The notes under the pieces are model-generated. The model had not been told where the DNA came from. It did no database searches and was given only the letters and a program-made list of their open reading frames with translations. From the NCBI RefSeq assembly GCF_900142285.1, contig NZ_FRAJ01000014.1, positions 1 through 64,000 on the forward strand: 64,000 nt of DNA, given 5' to 3'. Of this stretch, positions 26,462 through 35,723 are shown one piece after another (position 1 is the stretch's first letter; the number at the start of each line of letters is the position of its first letter). The stretch comes from Caminicella sporogenes DSM 14501. Its GTDB lineage: Bacteria; Bacillota; Clostridia; Peptostreptococcales; Caminicellaceae. A program made the translations under genes and the position numbers.

Positions 26462-26815
26462 TTCATATTGATTTTTCTGTATTTCATAATATGTTTATTT
26501 TTTATATATTTTTATTTTGTTTTTTTGCCTCCAGTAAATTTATTAATTATCCATCATGTCTATATCATAAATAAAAAGTATGCGATTAACTTTCGAATTT
26601 TTTACATTTTTCACCACATATTTCTAATACTATCATACAGTGAATACATAGACATATATTGTCCATCATTAAAAAAATTTTTCTTTAATTACTTTTTTTG
26701 TGAATTTTTATATAATAGAGTTTATAGTCATACAAAGAAAAATGGGTGTAAATACAAAATTACATCTACATCCAAATTGTACCAAATTACTCTAATATAC
26801 GTCAATATATTACAA
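26462..26815. other. AT-rich stretch without a gene
   Basis: These 354 bp are very AT-rich. An open plus-strand frame here is only a product of low complexity: it is Phe/Tyr/Ile-rich and has no ribosome site. I see no RNA gene, no terminator of note and no repeat shared with the rest of the window. It separates the transposase remnant from the decayed recombinase copy. Confidence 0.5.
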
Positions 26816-28420
26816 TCATAATATCTCCCTAACCACAACCCCTGTCTTCAAAACAAACTCCACTTCAGCCAAAGATACAACTCTTATCTTTTCTACTAAT
26901 ACCCTAAATAATTCTTCATTAAATTTCTCTATTATTTCATGCTCATTCAGTATTCTTTCAATCTCCCTAATCCTAGAATAATTATCCTTACACTCCATTT
27001 CAATTTTTGTATATGCTAGTCGCTTACTTCTTAAACTTTCCATTTCTAAAGCCAATCTATTGTATTCTTCATCATAAATATCACTATCTATGCTACTTCT
27101 AGAATTTAGTCTTATTAAATTTGTTATTTACTCTCTAAGCTCTGCTAGTTTTGAGTCTATAGTTTCTAATTTTACTTCATTTCTATTTTCATTTAGCACT
27201 TTTTGTATATTGTCTATCATTTTCTTTATAAATCCATCACTATCCTTTATTACCTTGTTAGCCACTCTAACAAACGCTTCTTTCAGTTTTTCTTCATCTA
27301 CTGCTTTCATACTACAAACTTTAGAACCTTCTTCATCTCTTGTTCTGCAGTTCCAAACATACTTCTTATATTTATTAGTTGGTCCCCAACGCTTCCTTCT
27401 ATAAACTGCACCGCAGCTACTACTAAATATTTTCCCTGAAAATGGATACTTGCTGCTGTGTTTTGTTCTTCTTTCTTTGTCACCAAAACCTCTAAGTTCT
27501 GATCGTCTTTTAATCTCTTTTTGAACAGCTTCAAATATTTCTTTGCTTATTATTGCTGGATGGCTGTTTTCTACATAATATTGAGGGGCTTGTCCCTCAT
27601 TCTTCACTCTCTTATGTGTTAAAAAATCTACTGTTATTGTCTTTTGAAGTAGTGCATCACCGCAGTACTTTTCATTCTTAAGCATTTTGGTTATAACCGT
27701 TGGATGCCACTTCTTTTTTCCTGTAGCAGTCAGTATGCCATCTTTTGTAAGACCTGCTGCAATTTTATCTGCACTTTTACCTTCAAGATATTCTTTAAAA
27801 ATTCTTCTTACTATTTTAGTCTGCTGCTCATTTATTATAAGCTCTCCATTTTCATCCTTATCATACCCCATAAACTTTTTATGGTTTACTCTGACTTTAC
27901 CCTGCTGAAAGCGTCTTACAATCCCCCACCTGCTGTTTTCACTGATTGAGCGACTTTCATCTTGGGCCAAGGAGCTTAAAATGGTAAGTAGCACTTCTCC
28001 CTTTGAATCCATGGTATCTATATTTTCTTTTTCAAAATAAACTCCTATACCTTCTTCTTTTAAAATCCTTACATATTTAAGGCAGTCAAGTGTATTTCTT
28101 GCAAATCGACTGATAGATTTGGTAATAATCATATTAAACTGACCTGCCATTGCATCTTCAATCATTCTGTTAAACTGAGCTCTATATTTTGTGTTGGTTC
28201 CAGTTATACCTTCGTCTGCATATATTCCTGCATACTCCCAATCTGGTCTTTTTCTAATATAGTCTTCATAATAAGTAACCTGAGCCTCATAACTAGATAA
28301 CTGCTCATCAGTATCTGTACTAATCCTGCAGTAAGCACATACTCTCTTCTTTGTTTCTTTAGCTAAACCTTTAATGACTGCTATAGGTTTGGCAGGAATT
28401 ATGGATACTTTTTTAACCAT
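26816..28420 (-). pseudogene. Large serine recombinase, second copy, nonsense mutation
   Basis: This is a close copy of the 8005-9612 gene, with the catalytic Ser kept in CAYCRISTDT and most of the chain matching. At 27128 the CAG of the intact copy is TAA, so translation stops after 430 residues. The rest of the frame, 104 codons to 26816, is still open and still matches the coiled-coil tail. Cys residues of the zinc ribbon are also damaged (FSSSCGAVYRRKRWG where the intact copy has CGNCG). The truncated protein lacks the coiled coil needed for synapsis control, so it is probably inactive. Confidence 0.85.
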
Positions 28421-28447
28421 TTTAAAATCTTCCTTTCCAAAATATTT

Positions 28448-30074
28448 CTATATTAAACCATTTTTACCTTTTTTCTTTATAAATTTTTCTTCTAGAACTA
28501 TTCCATTTTTAAGTTCAAAACAGACATGATTTGGCGCTTTAACTAATACTCTTCCAACTAAAGCTTTAAAAACATCATCATCAAAGTCTGTAAGTAAGCC
28601 ATCATAGTTATTAAAGAAATTTTGTATTTTATTCATTTAAAGCTGTAACTCTTGGTTGTTTTTTTTTATAAGCTGAATTATCTGATTGTGTTTTCTTTAA
28701 TTTATCCAGCTGCTTTTTAAGCTCCATATAATTTTTCTCATAATCTTCTGTAGAAATCTTTCCCTCTATTTGAAGGCGTATAAGCTTTTTAATATCCTCG
28801 GCAATGTTTTGTATCTGTCTTTGCACCTCTGAGTTTTCAGTATTTTTATTTTCAAAACCCTTCTCCACATTTTTCATAAAGATTGATAAAAACTGTTCTC
28901 TATTTGCATAAAATCTATTAAAAGCCCTAACAAAAACTGCCTTTAAAGTCATATCATCAACAGCCTTCATGCTACAGGCATCTTTCCCTTCCTTTATATA
29001 AGTACTGCACTGCCAGACAATTTGTCTGCTTGGTGATTTACTGTTCCAAGTTCTTCTTTTAAATACTCCTGTGCAGTTACCACATATAATCTTTCCACTA
29101 AAAGCGTATCTTTTATTGTATTTATGTCTAACTTCAGGAATATTTCCATACTTTGCAGCCCTATCAGCCATTATTTCCTGTACTCTGTCAAACTCTTCTT
29201 TTGATATGATAGGCTCATGATGATTTTTAACTAAATATTTCGGACTTTCACCATCATTTCGTTTTCTTTTGTGAGTAAGGTAATCAAGGGTTACTGTCTT
29301 TTGCAGTAAAGCATCACCATAGTATTTTTCATTACTAAGAATTACTTTAATAGTGTTTTCTTGCCACTTTTCTTTTCCTGTTATTGTTTTTATTCCATCC
29401 CTATCAAGACCATTTTTAATTTCATTCATACTTTTTCCATCAAGATACTCCCTATAAATCCTTCTTACAATCTCAGCTTCCTGTGGATTTATTACAAGTT
29501 CACCCTCATCATTTAAGTCATAGCCTAAGAACCTTTTAGTAGCAACATTAACCTTACCTTCTTTAAATCTTTTTTGAATAGCCCATTTAATGTTTTCCGA
29601 CATATTCCTCGACTCATCCTGGGCAATTGAATTTAATACACTGAGTATTAATTCACTTTCAGCCCCTAAGGTATTAATATTTTCTCTTTCAAAATAAACG
29701 CCTACATTAAGACTTCTTAGGAATCTTACTACTTCTAGACAATCAGCTGTGTTTTTAGCAAATCTTGAGATTGATTTAGTAATAATTAAATCTATATTTC
29801 CTTTCTCACAATCTTTAATCATCCTATTAAATTCTGTTCTTCTAGCCGCTGTGGTACCTGATATTCCTTTATCTGCATATATCCCTACAAACTCCCATTT
29901 GGGGTTATTTTTAATATATCTTTCATAGTATGAAATCTGAGTTTCAAAGGATTCAGCCTGTTTACTGCTTCCTGTACTGACTCTGCAGTAGGCGCATACC
30001 TTTAGCTTTGTTTCCTTATTTAAAGTATCATTTCCTTTATGACTTTTTGCTGGAATGGTCCTTATCTTTTTCAA
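28448..30074 (-). pseudogene. Large serine recombinase, second copy, frameshifted
   Basis: This copy matches the 9625-11250 gene. It is open from 30074 to 28629 (481 residues, catalytic Ser in CAYCRVSTGS). A one-base insertion in a run of nine A near 28665 then shifts the frame and ends the protein. The last 62 codons (28448-28636) continue in the original frame. It is otherwise well conserved. The damage is at a homopolymer, so read error or phase variation cannot be excluded. Confidence 0.85.
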
Positions 30075-30160
30075 AATTCTACCTCCCTTCTTTAAGGTAG
30101 TAGTATGTTACCTCTAAAACCTACTCAAAGCAAGTAATTTGCTCTGTGGGAACATGTAAA
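30075..30160. repeat. Leader repeat upstream of recombinase, copy 2
   Basis: This matches 11251-11338 with only a few differences, including the small inverted repeat near its start. After it, a few bases match the left part of the module 1 terminator and then the sequence jumps to the SHOCT gene, so the SymE-like gene was deleted here. Confidence 0.45.
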
Positions 30161-30194
30161 AAAGGTAAAAAAATATAGGACCTATGTAAAAGCC

Positions 30195-30323
30195 CTATTT
30201 GTTAAAGGTATTTCTATTTAATATATCAATCTTACGAAATTCTTCTTCATTAATAAGTTTCTTTTTTAAAAGTTCTTTTAATATAGCTATACTCATTACA
30301 TACTCGAGTGTTTCTGTAGTCAT
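30195..30323 (-). CDS. SHOCT-type 42-residue protein, second copy
   Basis: The frame encodes 42 residues with the core LKELLKKKLINEEEFRKID, shared with the gene at 11653. The start ATG at 30323 lies one base after the stop of the amidase remnant, so it depends on coupling. Residues outside the core have diverged (MTTETLEYVMS against MNKETPLYVMS). The frame is still open, which suggests recent duplication or some selection. Confidence 0.55.
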   Translation of the reverse strand: MTTETLEYVMSIAILKELLKKKLINEEEFRKIDILNRNTFNK

Positions 30324-30324
30324 T

Positions 30325-30446
30325 CTATCTACCTTCTTTCTCATTAATAAAATTAGCTATCCTTTTTTCCCAGTTGTTTTTACTCATACTCCTTGGACAT
30401 ATCTTCCTACTGGCATCATAATGTCTTACTACCCTATCTAAAAATC
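30325..30446 (-). pseudogene. Amidase remnant fused to deletion junction
   Basis: About 39 codons (LDRVVRHYDASRKICPRSMS, then NNWEKRIANFINEKEGR) are the zinc-site end of the endolysin joined to its last residues. Compared with the 11774 copy, about 60 residues between NNW and RIA are missing. The upstream side runs directly into the terminase small-subunit frame at 30441-30448, so all upstream endolysin sequence is gone. It is the scar of a large deletion. Confidence 0.75.
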
Positions 30447-30806
30447 CTTCATTATTTTAAGGTATGTTTGGGCAATAGATACCTGTGGTACCTGCTGAAT
30501 ATATCCGGATGGAGTTTTAAATATAGTTCCATGTTTTGATAAAAACTCCTCGGCTTCCTTCCACATGGCATAAGCTTGACAATACCCTGCAAATGCAGCT
30601 GCGTCTACCTTAGTTAGTATTCCTATGGCTTCTAAAGTCTTAGCCATTCGTTTCCATTCTTTTTTAGCTTCAGGTTCAAGCCATGACGGACACCTTGGTG
30701 CCTTCTTCTCTGGCTTGGGTTCATTTTTGTTAAGAGGTCTTTTTCCCGGATTGCCTTCTAGAACCTTTAAAGCAGTTGGTTTTGGTTTTCTTCCTCGTGT
30801 CGCCAT
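30438..30806 (-). pseudogene. Phage terminase small subunit (P27 type), C-terminally truncated
   Basis: The N-terminal part (MATRGRKPKPTALKVLEGNP, then RCPSWLEPEAKKEWKRMA) is the P27 family of terminase small subunits, which recognise phage DNA for packaging. The 122-residue frame stops right after TYLKIMKDF, where the sequence switches to the endolysin. The usual tail of about 30-40 residues that contacts the large subunit is missing. The large subunit, portal, capsid and tail genes that normally follow are absent. Confidence 0.8.
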
Positions 30807-30888
30807 GGTATCACCTCCATTTTCCCTACATTTGCCCTGTAAAGGGTTTTTTTTCTTTAATCCAAGGGATTATGCCTATAACGAAAAA

Positions 30889-30907
30889 AAGAGCCTTTGT
30901 GGCCCTT
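30889..30907 (-). terminator. Rho-independent terminator after the 30923 gene
   Basis: On the minus strand, AGGGCC and GGCTCT can pair around a 5-nt loop and are followed by a run of seven T. It separates the 30923 gene from the terminase small-subunit remnant. Confidence 0.55.
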
Positions 30908-30922
30908 TCTCCCAATACTTTT

Positions 30923-31111
30923 TTAGTTTTCTACTTCCTTTTCAAATTCATCTATTAGGCTTTCATCTAAATCCCAAAACATTACTAGTTCTTCATAAAT
31001 TTCTTTAATCTTATTTATATCTTCTTTTGCATCATCACCAAGTACACACTTCTTTTCCTTTGCTGTAAAAATCAGCCCCTCAAGAGTTGTTCTTAATAGC
31101 CATTTATTCAT
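30923..31111 (-). CDS. Small phage-type protein of unknown function
   Basis: This 62-residue acidic protein (MNKWLLRTTLEGLIFTAKEK, later EDINKIKEIYEELVMFWDLD) is helical and has no known motif. Its place beside the terminase small subunit, and the matching direction, point to a phage gene. A terminator follows. Confidence 0.5.
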   Translation of the reverse strand: MNKWLLRTTLEGLIFTAKEKKCVLGDDAKEDINKIKEIYEELVMFWDLDESLIDEFEKEVEN

Positions 31112-31190
31112 CCTTTACACCTTCCTATGTTTTTGTTATTACATTAATCACTCTATACATAGGAAATTGCAAGACTTTTATCAATCCTTT

Positions 31191-31964
31191 CTAGTTATTT
31201 TTTTCTACTTCATTTTTAACTTTAGGTTTTACTTTTCTAAAAGCTCCATTACCTGATAGATTTTTAAGTAGTTCTTTTCTTGCAAACTTATATTCATCCC
31301 CAATCATCCCTAGTCTTAAAAGCCATGTTCTAAAAGTGTATTTTTCATTATCTGTAAGTTTAACTTTTACTGAAGCATATTTTAATTTTTTAGCGTTTTC
31401 ATTTAAAATGGATACAAACTGCTTATAAACTTTAACCTTTTCAGTATTTTCTTCTCCTTGTAAAAATTTGAAAGTTATTGTCTTCTCACAAAAATCAAAT
31501 TCTACTCCCGGGCAGCTTCTTTCACCTATATCTTCAAGGGCAGTTTTAAAATCTTCTAAGGTTTCAATTTTGACTTCATTAATACCGATGGAAAAATCCT
31601 CTTTTACTAAATCTTCTTCAATCTCAAAGGCTTTTTTAATAAGAGCTTGTTTGCTGTAAATCATGTTGACTAGATTCCTTAAGGTTCTGCCGCTGTGATC
31701 TTCCATTGGAAGATTTACTTCAAAGTATGTCTTTGCATCAAATTCTTCACTGTCATTTGCTTCAGTGTTCTTTGTTAAATTAAAAATTTCAATAAGTTTT
31801 ACTTCTTCTCCTGATGCTTTTATAATTTTCCCTTCTCTATCAATAGTGTAGATTTCATCTTCTGTTTTCAGTTGGTATGCAAAGGTTGGTGCTCCTAAGT
31901 AATTTGCTTTAACTCCAAAGTATGTTTCTAATGCCTTTACAATTTCCTTTCTACTCATTATCAA
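31191..31964 (-). CDS. Phage protein of the virulence-related type, unknown function
   Basis: The 257-residue protein has an N-terminal region with strand-like YQLKTEDEIYTIDREGKII and a C-terminal basic tail (FRKVKPKVKNEVEKNN). Similar proteins in clostridial and enterococcal prophages are often labelled virulence-related without experimental support. I see no catalytic site. It lies between the AbiE pair and the 30923 gene and has its own spacing, so it is probably a single transcription unit. Confidence 0.5.
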   Translation of the reverse strand: MIMSRKEIVKALETYFGVKANYLGAPTFAYQLKTEDEIYTIDREGKIIKASGEEVKLIEIFNLTKNTEANDSEEFDAKTYFEVNLPMEDHSGRTLRNLVNMIYSKQALIKKAFEIEEDLVKEDFSIGINEVKIETLEDFKTALEDIGERSCPGVEFDFCEKTITFKFLQGEENTEKVKVYKQFVSILNENAKKLKYASVKVKLTDNEKYTFRTWLLRLGMIGDEYKFARKELLKNLSGNGAFRKVKPKVKNEVEKNN

Positions 31965-32047
31965 TCCCTCCTGTGTTTTTAGTTATAACATATATCACTC
32001 TAAACACAGGAAATTGCAAGTTATTAATGATATCTTTAACATAAAAA

Positions 32048-32069
32048 AGCAGGCTACCAACGGCCCGCT
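32048..32069 (-). terminator. Terminator after the AbiE operon
   Basis: Arms 32048-32054 and 32063-32069 pair at 6 of 7 positions, and on the minus strand a run of T follows. It lies directly behind the stop codon of the toxin gene. Confidence 0.65.
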
Positions 32070-32074
32070 TTTTG

Positions 32075-32971
32075 CTAAACATATTTTCTATCTTTACATC
32101 TCCAATTCTTAAAAAATTCGTCCTCATAAATCATTGATTGGTATGGTGGTAATACGAAATCAATAATCACCTTAACTACGTCACTAAGGTTTAGTTCATA
32201 TTTCAATACTTTTTTACAAAAATTATTCCACCTTTTCTGGATTTCAGCATCCTTTGATAGTCTAAAAATAGCTGTAACAGAGTCCTTTTCATATGGTGTC
32301 CCTCGATTAGACAGCGTTTCATAAATAGCTTCTTGAAGTTTTCTACCATCAAAATCAAATGTTATGGCTAAATAATATATGTCATAAAAATCTTTCATAC
32401 GTCCTGTAGCTTCCATTAACGATATGATAGCATCTAATTTCTCTGCTACAGTAGATTCTAAAGAATAAGTCAAGACTTTAGGTTTCTCAAACTCTGGTAA
32501 AATGACAGGCAGAGTCCTTTCAACTGCTGATGGTATAATAACATCTCCAACCCCAAAATCAATACTAAAAGGTGTCTTTGTCTTTCCAATGATACCTGTA
32601 AGATTAACTCTTATCCCATGATATTCTTTAGTTTCACCGATTATTTTTAACCCTCTGATTTCAAACTTAATATAGTCATTTTCACTAGGTGAAGAGATAA
32701 CTTCTCTAACAAGCACTTCTATAGAATCCAAGTTATTCGAATAATTTTTCAAAAGATAATCTGCATCAACTGTCGGTCTCGCAGTGAATTCACTAATTGA
32801 ATATAACAAAAATCCTCCTTTAAGGATGAGGTTATCTCTATATCTGGATTGTGACAATCTTCGAATAAATTCCCCTTGACAAAATAGATTTAATAATTGT
32901 TGAAGCTGAATGCCATCTTTTCTTGACTTATTTTTCAACTTAGCTAAAACTGATGCTGCAATATCAGCCAT
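32075..32971 (-). CDS. abiEii: AbiEii-type nucleotidyltransferase toxin
   Basis: The motif KGGFLLYSISEFTARPTVDAD contains the GG and D-x-D residues of the AbiEii/AbiGii nucleotidyltransferase toxins. These toxins stop growth, and one studied relative modifies tRNA ends. The start ATG at 32971 shares its A with the antitoxin stop (TAATG), a tight translational coupling typical of type IV AbiE modules. The length of about 298 residues fits the family. It confers abortive infection against phages in known cases. Confidence 0.85.
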   Translation of the reverse strand: MADIAASVLAKLKNKSRKDGIQLQQLLNLFCQGEFIRRLSQSRYRDNLILKGGFLLYSISEFTARPTVDADYLLKNYSNNLDSIEVLVREVISSPSENDYIKFEIRGLKIIGETKEYHGIRVNLTGIIGKTKTPFSIDFGVGDVIIPSAVERTLPVILPEFEKPKVLTYSLESTVAEKLDAIISLMEATGRMKDFYDIYYLAITFDFDGRKLQEAIYETLSNRGTPYEKDSVTAIFRLSKDAEIQKRWNNFCKKVLKYELNLSDVVKVIIDFVLPPYQSMIYEDEFFKNWRCKDRKYV

Positions 32972-33567
32972 TACAACCACACTCCAATATAGGTTTGTAC
33001 CTTTTTCTTGATATTAAATATTTCAGCGTATTCAAATAGCTTTCTCACATTTTTATTGTGATCATTCACATAACGTTTAATTGCATTGCTAAATACTTCT
33101 CTCTCCAGCTTATTCTCATACCTCAGAACATCACATATGGTCCGATCACGATCAAATATCTTGATCGCGACACCTTCTACTTGAATTGTATTTAGGCCAA
33201 TCTTTAAAAACTTTGGTTCTAGATAAAAAGGCTCTATTAGTGGATAATCGATTTTATACTGACTTTTTTCACTATCCCTATCAACTGCTATTTGCCATGC
33301 TGACGGTATTCTGTCTGTATATCCATAGTACATAAGTGCACTTTCAAGAAAAATTACTGCTTGAGGGAATAGTCTTGCTATAATTATTTCTTCTGGATAA
33401 ATATTATCTGATAGTTCATAATAGCCGCGCTTAATCTTTGTAATAACATTATCATCTAGAAGCTTTTTTATTTGTCGGCTTGAAAGCCCAATAGCATTAA
33501 GCTCTGATGTTTTTAGAACTCCTCCATGTTTTTTAAATTCATTATAAAGAATATCTTTTTTAATCAT
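32971..33567 (-). CDS. abiEi: AbiEi-type antitoxin and repressor
   Basis: This 198-residue protein has an N-terminal winged HTH (LKTSELNAIGLSSRQIKKLL, then ITKIKRGYYELSD) typical of AbiEi antitoxins, and a C-terminal antitoxin part. Such proteins repress their own operon and neutralise the toxin without direct binding in known AbiE pairs. Near 33590-33615 a GC-rich patch could be an operator, but I cannot define it. Confidence 0.85.
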   Translation of the reverse strand: MIKKDILYNEFKKHGGVLKTSELNAIGLSSRQIKKLLDDNVITKIKRGYYELSDNIYPEEIIIARLFPQAVIFLESALMYYGYTDRIPSAWQIAVDRDSEKSQYKIDYPLIEPFYLEPKFLKIGLNTIQVEGVAIKIFDRDRTICDVLRYENKLEREVFSNAIKRYVNDHNKNVRKLFEYAEIFNIKKKVQTYIGVWL

Positions 33568-33700
33568 GATTGCACCTCAACATCCGCACTCTGATTTGAA
33601 TTGCGGGTAGTTTAGTGCAATTATATCATTTAATCATCTAAATTTCAAGATTTTTTGGCTTAAAAAAGTAGGCTTCGAAACCACAGGTAATATCAAGTCT

Positions 33701-34957
33701 TTATTTTGTTATATTGATATCTCTATAAGCTATTTTCTCTCCATCTCTAATCAAAAATACATCATCATCTTTTCCAACATACTCTACATATCTTTTAACA
33801 ATAACATCCACATACTTTTCATCCAGCTCCACAGTATAGCAAATTCTATTAGTTTGCTCGCAAGCAATCAAAGTACTCCCCGAACCGCCAAAAGGGTCTA
33901 ATACGATACAATTAGCAAGACTGGAATTTTTAATTGGATATGCTAGTAAAGGTATTGGCTTCATTGTTGGATGGAGTTCTGATTTAGTAGGCCTATCGAA
34001 GCTCCATACTGTTCTTTGCTTGCGATCTGCATAAAATTTGTGTCCTGTAGTCGGTTTCCATCCATACAAAATAGGCTCATGGGTATATAGATAATCGCAT
34101 CGACTAAGCACTGGAGTATTTTTTACCCATATACAAGTTTGATGGCAAAAGAAACCAGCGTCTTTGAAAGCAGTTCTAAAATTAACAGTTTCTCTATCTG
34201 CATGGAAAACATAAATAGGAGCTCCATCAATCATATTTTCAAACATATTTTTAAAAGCTTTTAATAAAAATTCATAGAATTCTTTATCAGACATGTTATC
34301 ATTTTTGATTTTACCAGCTGTTCCTTCATAATCCACATTATATGGTAGGTCCGTCACAACCAGATTCGCCTTCTTTCCTTCCATAAGCTTCTCATAGATT
34401 TCTGCTTTAGTACTGTCCCCACAGATAAGTCTATGTTTTCCAAGTATCCATATATCACCATGCTTTGATATTGGTTCTTTCTCTAATGCTGCATCTACAT
34501 CAAAATCATCACCAGACACTTCTTTATCGTGAATATTCGAGAATAATTCATCTATCTCTGCAGCATTAAATCCAGTAAGGTCTATATCAAAATCAAGTTC
34601 TTTTAAATTTTCAAGTTCCAAAGCTAACAGCTCATTATCCCAGCCAGCATCTAGAGCTAACCTGTTATCAGCCAGGATATATGCTTTCTTCTGAGCCTCG
34701 GTTAAATGCTCCACTAATACGCAGGGTACTTCTTTTATTCCTTCTTCTTTTGCTGCTATTATTCTGCCGTGGCCGGCAATTATATTTTTATCCTTATCAA
34801 TAAGTACTGGATTGATAAAACCGAATTCACGTAGACTGCTTCTAAGCTTTTTTATCTGCTCTTTGCTATGGGTTCTAACATTATTAGCATATGGGATGAG
34901 TTCATCTATGGGTAATATTTTTAATTCTTCTGTTCTTTTCACTTTTACCACCACCAA
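33701..34957 (-). CDS. ParB-like domain plus DNA methyltransferase
   Basis: The first 110 residues are a ParB/sulfiredoxin-type domain (IPYANNVRTHSKEQIKKLRS, then IIAGHGRIIAA). The second part is an N4/N6-type DNA methyltransferase with DLPYNVDYEG as motif IV before DPFGGSGSTLIACEQTNR as motif I, the beta-class order. The product of 418 residues is typical of phage-borne orphan methyltransferases. It may protect phage DNA from host restriction; no partner nuclease gene is near. Confidence 0.88.
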   Translation of the reverse strand: MVVVKVKRTEELKILPIDELIPYANNVRTHSKEQIKKLRSSLREFGFINPVLIDKDKNIIAGHGRIIAAKEEGIKEVPCVLVEHLTEAQKKAYILADNRLALDAGWDNELLALELENLKELDFDIDLTGFNAAEIDELFSNIHDKEVSGDDFDVDAALEKEPISKHGDIWILGKHRLICGDSTKAEIYEKLMEGKKANLVVTDLPYNVDYEGTAGKIKNDNMSDKEFYEFLLKAFKNMFENMIDGAPIYVFHADRETVNFRTAFKDAGFFCHQTCIWVKNTPVLSRCDYLYTHEPILYGWKPTTGHKFYADRKQRTVWSFDRPTKSELHPTMKPIPLLAYPIKNSSLANCIVLDPFGGSGSTLIACEQTNRICYTVELDEKYVDVIVKRYVEYVGKDDDVFLIRDGEKIAYRDINITK

Positions 34958-34981
34958 CTTCTCATAAATTTAAAAAAGCAC

Positions 34982-35494
34982 CTATTCATCTGAATGGGTA
35001 CCATAATTGCTTTTGCTATCTTTTTCTAATCTAGTTTCATATCCAGTTTTCTCTTTATAAAAGCCATACCTATAATCCATTGCGCACTTTCTAGAGCAGA
35101 ATTTTCTATTTTTATTTCCATATGCTTTAAAATCTTTACCGCAGTATTTACAGATAAATGAATACCAAGCAGTATCCCTGCGGTCTTTCTTATCTTGATT
35201 TTCTTTCCACCAAGTTCTTCTGCAATGTTCTGAGCAGAACTTTGATTTTTTTCCTCTGCGCGTTTTTGTATTTATTTCTTTCCCACAATACAAACATTTG
35301 TCTTGTATCTCTTTCTTTTTAGGTGTCTCATTCTTTATTAGCTGCCCATATCCTAAATACCCGGTAAGTCCATATCTTCTGCATAAATCTCTAACATCAT
35401 CCCTTTTAACTTTTAAAATACTTGCAATACTTTTATATCCATGCCCCTTTTTACGAAGTCTTAAAATCTCTTCTTTTTGCTCTTTTGTAAGCAT
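34982..35494 (-). CDS. HTH protein with two zinc ribbons
   Basis: Starting at ATG 35494 (MLTKEQKEEI), six bases after AGAGGTG, the product has about 170 residues. An N-terminal HTH (GHGYKSIASILKVKRDDVRD) resembles homeodomain-like resolvase HTHs. Two CxxC...CxxxC zinc ribbons follow (CLYCGKEINTKTRRGKKS then CSEHC; CKYCGKDFKAYGNKNRKF then CSRKC). It is found in phage genomes near the packaging genes and probably binds DNA. Confidence 0.7.
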   Translation of the reverse strand: MLTKEQKEEILRLRKKGHGYKSIASILKVKRDDVRDLCRRYGLTGYLGYGQLIKNETPKKKEIQDKCLYCGKEINTKTRRGKKSKFCSEHCRRTWWKENQDKKDRRDTAWYSFICKYCGKDFKAYGNKNRKFCSRKCAMDYRYGFYKEKTGYETRLEKDSKSNYGTHSDE

Positions 35495-35574
35495 ATTTAA
35501 CACCTCTTTTTTCTATTTCCAACAAGGCTCAAACCCAGTGCTTATCTTACTTTGCGTCTTTTCGCTAATTTTCC

Positions 35575-35640
35575 ACCCCGGTCCTATGAAAACTGCGAAT
35601 TCTAGTGTGAAGGGGCCGCCCCGTTCCCGTGTTTTCAATG
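35575..35640. other. GC-rich patch beside the HNH gene, possible packaging site
   Basis: A short stretch here is much richer in GC than the surroundings, with CCCCGGTCC and the near-palindrome GGGGCCGCCCC at about 35612-35624. It lies just downstream of the HNH gene, where cos sites of HNH-encoding phages often occur. No matching site exists in the window, and cleavage cannot be predicted from sequence alone. Confidence 0.3.
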
Positions 35641-35674
35641 TGTTGAGATGGTATACCCCCTCCCCCTATGCATG

Positions 35675-35718
35675 TTATCCACATGTGTATCCACAGATTA
35701 CCCACAGGGTTATCCACA
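35675..35718 (+). promoter_or_regulatory. Cluster of four phased DnaA boxes
   Basis: TTATCCACA at 35675-35683 and 35710-35718 match the DnaA-box consensus exactly. GTATCCACA (35687-35695) and TTACCCACA (35698-35706) differ by one base each. All point the same way and start 12, 11 and 12 bp apart, about one helical turn. Such regular spacing favours cooperative DnaA binding. It could be part of an origin for the excised element or a site that takes up host DnaA. Confidence 0.65.
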
Positions 35719-35723
35719 TAAAA

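Noticed and set aside
26468-26821. Plus-strand frame of 117 codons
   Set aside because: Very AT-rich Phe/Tyr/Ile string without a ribosome site, between two broken elements.
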